In this document: positions 1-10,520 of the stretch, in pieces
How positions within the stretch are numbered: the stretch's first letter is position 1
Layout of the letters: every line of letters starts with the position of its first letter
NCBI GenBank assembly: GCA_030512295.1
Contig: JAULSR010000001.1
Coordinates: 3,061,001 to 3,125,000, forward strand
Reading direction: 5' to 3'
Length of the DNA: 64,000 nt
Source of the DNA: Bombardia bombarda
Lineage: Eukaryota; Ascomycota; Sordariomycetes; Sordariales; Lasiosphaeriaceae
Made by a program: the position numbers and the translations under genes
The notes under the pieces: generated by a model
The model's input: the letters and a program-made list of their open reading frames with translations, nothing else
Told to the model about the DNA's origin: nothing
The model's database searches: none

Positions 1-225
1 GTGACACCGCGATGCACATCTGTCCATTGGATTTCTACCATATCTCGTCTTCCACCAAACAACACTCGCAACCTCTCTCGAACAGTCGTCTGATCTAGGC
101 CGTGTACATGCGTCGACACTCACAGCCAAGCTGGACCAATCAAGGTATGTACGGCGACTTAAGCTCCCGCTGTTTTCTGGTGCTATAAACTCCCTACAAA
201 CAAACGGAGCCCCACTGCTAAACAG

Positions 226-3200
226 GCCCATTCTGACCCAGAGAACCCACGAATCGACCTGCCGCGAATCCACCTTCGACAGGACCCAGATCCAAAAGCG
301 CTGCGAGTGCAGCTCGCGCGAAGACAGCGTTTGCCAGCGATTTCGAGGTTCAGGATGCGAAAACCACGAAAAAGTATGTCCTGGCTCAACTTCCACTACG
401 AAACCGGCGTCTGACGAGTGCGCGCAAACAGGAGACTCAAACCCCTCGACGACCGATTTCACACCGTCCCGCACACTTTCCCAGATTATGGGTACGACAT
501 AAGACTCCTGCCGAGAAGATAACGACTGGCTGACAGTTGAACCAAAAGGTCAATGAGAGGAGGAATCAGGATACCGATGCCAGGTCGTGGCTCATACGTA
601 TGTATCTGCATTCCCATGGGCGTCCAGGTTTATGCGGTTGCTAACTTTGAGGCAGAAGCCACCGGCTCCCCGTGTGGCCGTGAACACGCTCGACGCAAGC
701 CGCGACCAGTCAAGCACGGTTGTGCCATCAGCTTCCAAAGATGTACATCCTGCAAAGCGAATAAAACCAAATCACTATACTACCAGCACATTCACTGTCC
801 ACGACGAAATCATGGATGTTGATCCGATCCCGGCGCCCTCAAGAACATCACTTTTTGGGAGCCAAGACGGCGCCTCGAGTTCTGGTCCGAGTGTTGCTTT
901 ACAGGAATATATGCGCTCGGAAGGGGGCGATTCTCGACGTTCTAATAGACGTCACCGTTTGCCCAAAGTCCCGCGACTTCACAGTATCTCGCCTGGCCGC
1001 GACGAGATCACGGAAGTGGGGGACGAGCTGGCAGCACCCGCCCACCCATCAACGAATTTCCCAGCCATAACTTTATCATCCAGGGAAATTCGCAACGATC
1101 CCGCTGACGAGCTCATCAAAGGGGCCTCATTACAACCGAAACGGTCTCATCAAACTCTGAATAAGGGGAAAAGGCGCCTAAATCATCCGCCTAACGATGA
1201 TGTGGATGAGCTATCCCAAGACTCGCAATACGAAGTGCCTAAAATGACCGCGAAGACGGTGGAATTTTCTCGCAAAAGGATATCTTATGCTATTTCTCCG
1301 AGGGGTAACATAACGCCAACAAGCTGGGTACAGACGTCAGGCCCTGTTGAAAGCGAACCAGGTATTCCTGTGGAGGCTGCTATCTGTCTTCCGAAATATC
1401 GGTATTTGACAAAATCAGGCGGTGATTCGTCTGATGAGTCCGATGTGTTCCCGATATGTCACTTGAGGCCCCTCAAAGGCAGCAAGGGTGAACTCCGCGC
1501 CTTTGATGATGGTGGCAGTCAGGCCAGTCAACAGTACAACTGGCTTAAGATTACCCCTAAGGTCCAAGGCTTGCTTCACCATCCGGAATCTAATATCATC
1601 AAGATTGAGCAATCGTCGGATAACAACCATGCCACTGGACCGGCCATGGTGTTGAGATTTGCAAATCCTGCTGACGCGGCTTCCCTTGTCCGTTGGGTCC
1701 AGAGACACTTGAAGTTGAGCTCGACTAGAATCCACCAAGAATCAAGGTAATAAGCCTCAATCTGTCTTAAGTGATGTTGGACTAACTCTCTTCTAGTAAC
1801 AAGCTGGAGAGCATTTTTGAGAAAGCAGAGATGGATGTGATTAAAGCACGTCATCAAAACTTAGCGAAGGTTTTCAGCCATGAAGCAACCAACGGCAAGC
1901 GAGCGGGGCCTACTGGATTGCAGAGAATAAGGACAAACAACCCCGAGAGTCCTGAAGAACTACCCTTTTCACCCGCGAGGCTGGAGCCGAGTCAAGTCGA
2001 TGGTCCCACGCAATCTCCATTATTGATTACTGCACCACAGAGCTCTCGGCGCCTTCTTAAAGACCAGATGAATGTTTCGGAGCAGACTTCGAAATCATCA
2101 CACACAGAGACAGCAGCTCCAGCCGTATCCCAGCGATCTCGAAGAAGCGGGCAGATAGCCGAAGACACCTCACCCACAAGATCTGCCAGCCCACCTCGAT
2201 GGTCTGATCTTGAGGAGAACAACCAAGTACTTGAGAATTGGAAGATGCCGCTTGTACTTCACCGGGCTACCGTGGACAAAGATGATATAAAGAGGTTAGA
2301 CGAAGGACAATTCCTGAATGATAACCTGATCGAGTTCAGCCTCCGACACATGTTCATGGGCTACTCCTTACAACATTCAGATTTGAGCAAACGAGTTTAT
2401 CTACACAACTCATTCTTCTACGAAAAGCTGAAGTCTACAAGAGGCAAGATCAACTATGATGGCGTTAAAGGCTGGACTGCGAGAGTCAATCTTCTCGCAC
2501 ATGATTATATCATTGTTCCGGTGAACGAGAACTATCACTGGTGGGTGGCAATCATATGCAACCCGGGAATGCTGGACCCTGATGCCCAACGGCGACGCAA
2601 AACCGACACGGCCGAATCTTCCAAGGGAAAGGAGGAGGATCTGGCTGATAAAGTGACGAGTGATGTGGTAACGTCTGATTTGACGACAGACCAAACGGGT
2701 AAACAGGCTCTGCAATCCCCACAGGAGTTGGCGATAGCTGAATTGAGTCAACTATCTATCGACAGTCCAAGAGAACCTGTTAACTCCAAGCCCAATGACG
2801 TGCTTGGCAATGGGACAAAGGGTGTCGTGGATCTGGCCACCGATGATAAGACCATCGTAGGAGATGTATCACCCAGTGTCAGCAAGACAGTAAAGCAGAA
2901 GAGGAAGTCTTCTGGTCCACCACCAAGAAAGTACAACCCCGAAGATCCAAGGATTATTACTCTGGACTCTTTTGGCAACTCCCATTCCCCAGCCGTCAGC
3001 GCTTTGAGGAGCTATCTGGTTGAAGAGTTCAGAGACAAGCGGAACAAGATCATTAACGAACTTCCTGCTCAGCTAGGAATGACGGCAGTTAATATACCAG
3101 AACAGAACAACTTCTGTGACTGCGGGGTTTATCTTCTTGGATATATCCAAGAGTTTCTCCAAGATCCGGACAAGTTTATCCATACTCTTCTCCGAAAAGA

Positions 3201-4122
3201 GACACCTGAGTGGACGATTGACCCCTCCAGCTTGAGGAGCGAATGGCGACAAATCATTTTGAACGAACACAGGAAGTATCAGAGCAAGCAAATTGAGGTA
3301 AAGAGGAAAAAGAAGCAGGAAAAAACTATCTCAGCCAGTCAACCGCAAACAGAAAGATCTGCGTTGGCGAGAAGTGGCTCGCATGACAATACGTCGAGGG
3401 ACAGTCCAGTAATACATGGCGTTTCTGTTGCCAATAGCACCTCCGCGGGGCCATCCATAGCCGATTCCCGAGCAGCAACGCCAGAAGGATATAAGTTGGT
3501 TGATCCAGAGGGTGTTGATGCAGGAGCTGTCATGATGCATCCAATCTCATGGCCGCAAGTACAAGAACTGTCAGATGACGAATTGCCCACTCCTCCTCGC
3601 AAGAAAAACAAGCCACCTCAAAAGGACACTAGTAGGTTTCCTAGGGTGAGAGAACAGGGTTCACCACTTGGGCAAGACTCTGCTCAGGCTGATGGAACTA
3701 CCGACGAAGTTGTTCTTCTTTCGGAGGAAAGCCGCAAAAGCCCCAAGAGGATAATCATCGACGACGAGCCGAAGTTCCTCGAAAAGCTTCCCTCGAGCTC
3801 GCCACCACCGCCTACTGCCAGTCGTGTTAAGGAGGTCAGTCCAAAAGGATTTTACGGGCCCAGGGCTGCTGCAGATACTCACCACCAAACCCCCGTCCGA
3901 GCTCCACGTCCAACAACAACAAGAGCAACAACACCAGACAGAAGGGCGCAGAATTTGGCAGTTGTTATCAACAAATTGAGTCCAGGACGGCACGCGACGG
4001 CAAAGCCCAAGGAAAGTCGAGAGAAGCACAGCCGTTATTTTGCGGATGCCTCTAAGAATTCTGCAGCGGTGGATAGGGCCGAGTTGGTCTGGGATCAGCA
4101 GGCTATGATCGACCTGACTTGA
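226..4122 (+). CDS. ULP2: Ulp2-type SUMO-specific cysteine protease (peptidase C48)
   Basis: Deconjugates SUMO chains from nuclear proteins in the known family. The C48 core begins near 2240 after a long disordered N-terminus. The catalytic His codon is at 2536-2538 (NYHWW), Asp at 2965-2967 (TLDSFG), the oxyanion Gln at 3103-3105 and the Cys at 3121-3123 (CDCGVYLLGY). About 425 nt of low-complexity, acidic/basic sequence separate His from Asp, an insert typical of Ulp2 rather than Ulp1, and a long basic/Pro-rich tail follows the core. Best-supported exons are 656-1746 and 1797-4122 (intron 1747-1796, phase checked). Upstream, exons 226-373, 419-491 and 549-597 join in phase through introns 374-418, 492-548 and 598-655, the last with a GCTAAC branch. 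The true ATG is unresolved and may lie before 226. The supported part encodes about 1,228 residues. The family call is secure, the 5' exons are tentative. Confidence 0.85.
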
Positions 4123-4862
4123 TTATCTTGATATCCTCTTGAGGAGGTGCTGGATTCTCCAAAAGGGGGGCAGGGAAGTGGAGGAAGATGCGTCGTCGAG
4201 AATTTGGTTGTTTTGTTTATTGGAATCGGCATTTGAAAAAGATAGGGTCAATTGGAGTTTTGACGCTTGATATTCTTTTCCTATCTCTTTCGTTCTCTTG
4301 CACACACTGCTTTATTTTGCTTGGTGGGGCGCGTGTATAACGGCACATTTTTACTAGCATGGCATCCACGAGATAGCATAACTTTGCATCCGGTTCACAC
4401 GACGGAAAAAAGGTTCAGTGCTTTTTCCTTCCAGCGGTACCTCGGTTTGGGGAGATATATACATATAGCAGGGAATCATTACCAAGAATGCAGCAGCAGA
4501 GTATGACAACACATCATTTTCTTTCCTTCCAGGACTTTTTGAGTATTTGATATAATATGTACAGACTCAAATGCATGTGAATCCCATCCTTTCTGGCTTA
4601 GGATGCCTCTTTCTTTCTTTCTTTCTTTCTTTACTTGGACTCTCTCTTCTCCCTTTTGTCTTTCTAGGTCTCTTCCCTGTCTCCCTCTTTTGTCTATGCC
4701 TGATAAAATTGGCAAACTTTAAGAGTCAAAAGAACCCAAGCCCGACGCGGACTATATGACGAAAGAATCCTACAACAACACATATGGATAATTTATGCCT
4801 GCCTGCTTGCATGCCTTACTAGTGTGTGGATGATTATGGTGCACGAAAAAACCAAGACATGA
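4123..4862. other. intergenic, convergent 3' regions of ULP2 and RRP9
   Basis: No gene seen. Both neighbouring genes end here, so it should hold their 3' UTRs. It is T-rich and contains a CTTT microsatellite. Confidence 0.7.
4609..4632 (+). repeat. (CTTT)6 microsatellite
   Basis: Six uninterrupted CTTT units in the non-coding gap between two converging genes. Confidence 0.95.
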
Positions 4863-6694
4863 TCATTCTTGATCATCACCTTCCCCATCCATAATGGCGT
4901 CTTCGCCTTCTGTTGTTGCTGCTGTCGCCTTTGCGATCTTGGGCACCTCGAAGACCATGGCGCCGCACTTGCCATCCTTGATGACCTTCCACCTCCCCTG
5001 GCGCATCTCCTTGCCCAGGGCAATCACTACGCAAATACCATCCTTGCCTCTGTCGCCCCTCTCAAAAATTGCAATATCATTCACGATACCCTTGGCCAGC
5101 CCACCGCTGCTCTTGGGCTTGAGCTCTTCAGTTGCGCCATCAGCCATAGTCTCCTCCACTGCTGTCCCATTTTCGAGTGATGATGAATCCGGCCCGCCTA
5201 AGACGCCGAGGGCCTCGAGCTTCTTCTTGTCCTCGCTCAGCCGCCAGACGCGGACGGAACCGTCCCAACTGCCGGTGAGGACGACGTCCGAGTAGGGTAT
5301 TGTGCGGAGGGCGGTGATAGCGCGGGGCTGGGGGCGGGTATGACCTTTGGGTCGGGTTTCTTCTCTGCCGAGACCTCGGCGAGGGTGAGGGGCTCCTCTA
5401 TGCCGTGGGCGCGGTGGACGAGGTGGATGGCCTTTTTCCTGTGGACGCCCCAGAGGGCGAGGGTGCCGTTGTCGCTGCCCGTGACGAACATGTCGTCGTC
5501 GATCATGGCGACGCGGTCCATGCTGCCCTCTTGCGCGCACGAGGCGATGGGGAGGTTGGCGGGGGGCCGCTTCTCGCGGTCGCCACCGCGGAACACAAGC
5601 TGGGACTCCTCGGGGACTTTCCAGTAGCGGGCGGTGCGGTCGCGGGCGCCGACACTGACGCAGCGCTCCTGGGCGAGGGCGTCGACGTCGAGGATCTCGT
5701 CCTGGTGGCCGAAGAGGGTCTCGACGTAGGCGAGCTCATTGAGGGACCAGACTTTTACGGTGCGGTCTTTGGAGCAGGAGAAGAGCATGTTGGTGCCGCG
5801 GCGGAAGGCGAGGCCGGTGACGGCGTCGCGGTGCTGGGTGAAGGCGCGGATAGGGGTCAGGGTCTCAGCGTCGTGGATGACGAGGCGCTTGTCGAGGCCG
5901 CCGGTAGCGACAAACTTGCCGTCCTGGGAGGCCTTGACAGCGAGGATGCCGGCCGTGTGGCCCTTGTAGGTCTTGTCTTTGGACTTTTTGGAGTCGGACC
6001 GGCTGGAGCATATTCTCTCGGGCTTGCGCTTCGGGGGCGCTGGCGGCTTCTTGGGCTTTTTCCTTGTCGTTTGGGGCCATTGGTCCTTTGGCAGGTCCTG
6101 GAGCTTCCATTTGGTGAGTTGGCCGTCCTTGGTGGTTGTGTATGCGTAAGGGGGGCACACGGCCACCGAGGTGACCGTGTCCGAGTTCCAGCGGAACTGG
6201 GTGTGGGCGGCGCTGCTGAAGTCCAGCTCCGAAGCCAGCCTGCGGTAGACCTTGCCCTTGGACTCGGCTACGTCCTCCTGCAGGCGCTCCGCGAGGAGAT
6301 CTCTGTCGATGTCCTCGGCGTCGAACCCATACTCGTCCACCTCCTGTTTAGTCTTCTCGAGATAGCGCTGTGCGAGCCTTAGACGCTTCTCGGCGGCCGT
6401 CTCTCCTTCGTCTGCTGAGTCTTCTGCGGGCTCCTCGGAGGAGCCTCTTTCGGGAAGGTCGTTCTCATCTTCGGTGTCGATATCACTTCCCGATATGTCT
6501 TCATCGCGCTCAAGTGCCTTCTTTGACGTGGGGTTGAGTTTGGGCGGGGGTTTGGAGGAGGAGGATGCAGATTTGCTGTTGCGCTGCTGCTGCTGTCCCG
6601 GTTTCGAGGTTGCAAGTCGCTTTTTCGGCGCTTCTGATCCTGAAGGGCGTTTCCTCTTCTTCTCAGCACTGGGGGCTGTGAAAAAAGACGACAT
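4863..6694 (-). CDS. RRP9: U3 snoRNP protein Rrp9 (U3-55K), WD40; one-base frame break
   Basis: WD40 protein that binds U3 snoRNA in the small-subunit processome and acts in 18S rRNA maturation in the nucleolus. The N-terminus is basic (KKRKR, NLS-like), followed by an acidic stretch, then WD repeats such as GHTAGILAVKASQDG, HRDAVTGLAFRRG, SCSKDRTVKVWSL and GHQDEILDVDALA, with the last blade SDVVLTGSWDGSVRVWRL. The start at 6694 gives MSSFFTAPSAEKKRKR; a longer upstream frame lacks family character. No intron seen. The frame that carries the N-terminus and most repeats continues only into unrelated sequence after about 5345, while the last blade and C-terminus are read one base back. Changeover is within 5337-5370, in a C-rich tract, so the interval is 1,832 nt, one short of a multiple of three. 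The divergent neighbour is PRE1. Confidence 0.85.
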
Positions 6695-7269
6695 GGTTGC
6701 AGTTGCAGTTGCGGGCGGGCTGCGCTGCTGTATTCGTCGTTTACTTTGCAGGAGCTTTGCACGATATTCGTGAGGCCGTCCCGTCAAAAAAAAAAATCCA
6801 TGGGCCAAAATTTTGATACTACCTTTCAGTGGAGCAGTGCTCTGATTTGTCTAGCCTAGGTCGGCGCACAGTGCTCGGAGAAGGGAATTCCCATGCCCGC
6901 GTTTTAGCCCCACTGTGCTGGGCGAGGAGTTCTGGCGTGTTCCAGGTTTAACAAGGCTTGCCAGGCTGCGCTTGGGGCATCTCAGCTGAGTGGATCACTG
7001 GGGGAGCTGTCCGCTAGGTACATGTACGTAGGTAACGAGACCCACCACGGCTCAAGTAAGCCGTCCAGGTGCCTGGTGCTGAGAGCAAGCACAGGGGAGT
7101 TTAGCGGCACCCAGAGGCCCGTGCGCTTTGGCAGGCTGAAGCCCCAGTGCGCGTTCCCGTTCCAAGCCAGCAGCAGCAGCAGCTCACGGCATCACAACGC
7201 AGCAGGCCAACGAAGCTTGCCGACTCAACACCACATAGAGATTCGGACGTCATCCACCACTACGCGAAA
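6695..7269. promoter_or_regulatory. divergent promoter interval RRP9/PRE1
   Basis: 575 nt between two divergent start codons. An AAAATTTT core at 6807-6814, about 113 nt from the RRP9 start, matches the core of the ribosomal RNA processing element (RRPE) common in ribosome-biogenesis promoters. A GTACATGTAC palindrome lies near 7018-7027. Function is inferred from position and motif only. Confidence 0.4.
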
Positions 7270-8110
7270 ATGTATGTCATTTCACCTAGGCTGCTGCGCG
7301 ACTGTCATCTAGGCTGACCATAGTTTTAGGGAGATCCTACTCGGCATTACTGGCAAGGACTTTACCTTGATGGCGGCTTCCAAGGCCGCCATGCGAGGCG
7401 CCACCATCCTCAAGGCTTCCGACGACAAGACACGGCAGCTTAACAAGCACACCTTGATGCTCTACTCGGGAGAGGCCGGAGACACAGGTGCGCGCTGATG
7501 GAGATAGAGATGGTGATCAATCCATGGATAATAAATCGAGGCCGGCTAACCCATGACCTCTCAAAACAGTCCAGTTCGCCGAGTACATTCAAGCCAATGC
7601 CCAGCTCTACTCCATGCGCAATGATTCCGACCTCTCGCCCTCCGCTCTCGCCCACTTTGTTCGCGGGGAGCTGGCCATAAGCTTGCGGTCACGAAAGCCC
7701 TACAACGTGAACCTCCTCCTGGGAGGTGTCGACCCTATCACCCACAAGCCCAGTCTGTACTGGCTGGACTACCTCGCGTCGTTGGCTTCGCTGCCTTACG
7801 CAGCCCACGGCTACGCACAGTATGTTGCTGCTTTCCGAACCCCCTTCCCGTTCTCTCGGGTCACATGAGCCACGGAAATACCACAGCCGATCGCTAACAC
7901 ATTTCCAGATACTACTGCCTCTCCATCCTTGACAAGCACCACCACCCAGACATCACTCTCGGCCAGGGAATCAAGCTCCTAACAATGTGCATCGACGAAC
8001 TCAAGAGAAGATTACCCGTCGACTTCAAGGGGATGACGGTCAAGGCGGTGACAAAAGACGGAATCGTGGACATCGAGTTTGACGACGACAAGGTGGTGAA
8101 GAGCGCCTGA
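7270..8110 (+). CDS. PRE1: 20S proteasome subunit beta-4 (Pre1/PSMB2 family)
   Basis: Non-catalytic beta subunit of the 20S core. Exons 7270-7271, 7330-7487, 7570-7819 and 7909-8110 total 612 nt, giving 203 residues, the normal family length. The first exon is only AT: intron 7272-7329 (GTATGT donor, GGCTGAC branch, TTTTAG acceptor) splits the start codon, so ATG forms after splicing and the protein begins MEILLGITGKDFTLMAAS. This matches the fungal beta-4 start, which has no cleaved propeptide or catalytic Thr. Conserved stretches include KASDDKTRQLNKHTLM, GEAGDTVQFAEYIQAN, the LRSRKPYNVNLLLGG strand and the DPITHKPSLYWLDYL loop. Introns 7488-7569 (GGCTAAC) and 7820-7908 (GCTAACAC) have good branch points. 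The alternative, an internal start with a truncated N-terminus, is much less likely. Confidence 0.95.
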
Positions 8111-10520
8111 ACCGTTACAATAGGGGGCGGCTGGCCTCAAAGCCCCACCGGGGAGGAGGACTGTGTATAATACCCAGACAGGCGCAATGCAATACTTTCA
8201 AATTATTTTCTGGGAGGTAGCTCCGACCGTCCTTTGGGTTTGTTTCGAGTGGATGTGATGCAGCTCTTGGGGTGGTTTCTGACAAGGGTGCTGGCATTGA
8301 TGGCGATACACGAGTAATTCCGAGACATAGGTGTTGATTAACCTTTCCAGCACCCTGGTTTTGAACCTACTGAGAAAGCTTTAATAAACTAGGGACCTAC
8401 TTATGGGTATCCGTACCGGAGGTACTACAGGCTGGGTGGTGAGGTGGGTTTCAGCAAGCTACCTCGAAGTTAAATATGCTTTCGGGCGATTCTCGTATGC
8501 GCCCTGTTTACTTTGCTGGGCGTACCCATGGGAAAGTCAAACGCAGATTTGAACTTTAAAAGATACCTATTCCATAGGTGCCCACGATGATAGACCCATG
8601 GTTTTTGATCCAATGGCCTCTTCTCGGACATAGAACATACCTGTGGTCAACCAATCACAAGTCAATTACGCAACAGCGTGCAAGCAGTCAATAGTTTGTG
8701 TTGGATTGCACTTCAGTTGGCCGCTGCACCAGACAAGCGCTAAGGGCCCGTGATCAAGTTCCAAGGACAAGGAAAGAGCCATCTGTATCCAAGTGCAGCA
8801 GGGCGGTGAAGGCGGAAAGAGCCCATTCGACGACAGTGGCACACTGATGGGCACGCACGATGCAGGCCGTCCTGCAGAATCCCGCGTGTTTGCGCCACTC
8901 ATGACCAGCTAGGCGGTGAGAGGCTTTAGTGAAGGAAGGGTGATTGACGGGTGATGGGCAATGGGGTTCCTTCCTTCCCCGAGGAAGTCTCCAACTTCTG
9001 ATGACTCCATGGCGGGCACTTCTTTTCGAAAGAAGGGGGGGGTAAAGGTTGGGGGTGGGTGAGTGGGCTACGGATACCTACACTTGTTAGCCTGCTACGG
9101 AGTAGTGTACGGACTGACGCTGTCATGGCACCTGTTCGGTCAAGCCCAGGGTCCTTCCATGCAATTCTGATGTTTTCGAAACGATCCGCTTCTGGGTATT
9201 GTAGCCCCCCCAGGGAGTGCAGAGGAGGCAGTACTGTACGTACAGAATACAGATGGATATATGACTCGAGAAAGGGATAGAAGCCGAGCAAAGGGTGAAG
9301 GAAAATGGTAGATGCATCTCGAGTCCCAACATCCCCCTGTCACAGATTCTCACAGAACTCCGGGCTATTCTAGTGCCGCATGCAGTCAGACACAATTGCG
9401 ACTTTTTTTTTTGCCTCCCCTCCTTTTCACCTCCTCCTTTCTTTTCGTCTGATTAGGTACGGAATATCCCACCAAACAAGCTTACACAGGCATGTGAGAG
9501 GATGCGATGACGGCTGGTAATGATAGCTGGTCACTATCGATTGCTACTTGTTGCCACCAGGAGAAAGCCTCTTTTCCCTTTTGCCATCCGGTAAAAAGAA
9601 TGCAAGCACCAAGGCGAACCAACCAGGCGAGCCGGGCAACCTCGCAACCAAAGCGCAGGGCACCTGGACAGCACGCTGAGCACAAGCCGGGCTTTCCCCA
9701 CAGAGTTAGGGGGCGCGCTACTGGATACCTCCATCCAAGTGAATAATACATTTTATACTGTAGGTAGAGCTGCTACGCAAATCAAATGCCTTAAAAGCCA
9801 AGAAGGTGCTCAGCTCTCCGCGATGTTTAAGTATTCTTAGAAATATATAGAGTTGCACACGCAATAGCCAAAGACGAAGACTCAGGTAGCTACAGCCTCA
9901 CCAACCATAATTATCAAGCAGGGGTGTCGCGGCCAGTACTCGTCAGTGGTTGCCAGTGGTTGCGCAGTGGGTGTGCCACAACCAGACAGTAACCAGAGAG
10001 GCTGCTCAAGTGATAACCTTACCTAACCTGCTTAAGTGGGTCCTGACACAAGTCCAAAACTCTTTTTCTTTCTTGGGTCGTCCCCATCCTCTCCTTCGAA
10101 AAAAACTCTTACTCCTTCCACACAACAAGGATTTCTTAATCCATCCCCCGAACTTACAACAACCGCATTTTCCCTTACCTCTGTCTTTCCTTTTTCTTTT
10201 GAAGACCTTCCCCAAGTTCTTCGAAGGAATTCGCAGGAAACGCTCTCCCTTTAATCAGTGTGAGATTCAGCAGAATAATTCGGAAACAGCAGAACTCGGA
10301 TTTTCTTTCGATTTCGATTTCCTGTTCATTTTCGCGTTCTTTTTCGCGCTTACTACTAGACTTTGATCTGTCTTCGTTTTTCGACCACTCTCATTTGAAC
10401 CACCTGCGTTCTTTTCGAGAGTCTCAGAATCATCTTCCCGACAAACAAAATCTCCGCTCTTTTTTTTTCGACGACCCTCGACTTCAGTAGATTTTCGATA
10501 TACCGAACACGACTGCAATC
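8111..10520. other. 2.4-kb non-coding interval, PRE1 3' region and DED1 promoter/leader
   Basis: No gene seen. The first part holds the PRE1 3' UTR. 8400-9500 is ordinary unique sequence with a CTGTACGTACAG palindrome at 9234-9245. From about 10050 to 10510 it is strongly pyrimidine-rich on the plus strand (runs such as TTTTTCTTTC), typical of a highly expressed fungal promoter and long 5' leader, here upstream of DED1. Short open frames here have low-complexity, unconvincing translations. Confidence 0.65.

Noticed and set aside
5338..5354. 17-nt GT...AG segment in RRP9 as an intron
   Set aside because: Restores the frame arithmetically but far below the minimum spliceosomal intron size and has no branch point.
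5405..6382. 325-codon open frame on the plus strand opposite RRP9
   Set aside because: Low-complexity Val/Gly/Ala-rich translation that arises from the GC-rich codon bias of RRP9 on the other strand.
9950..10366. 138-codon frame in the DED1 upstream region
   Set aside because: Pyrimidine-rich promoter DNA translated to Phe/Leu runs.
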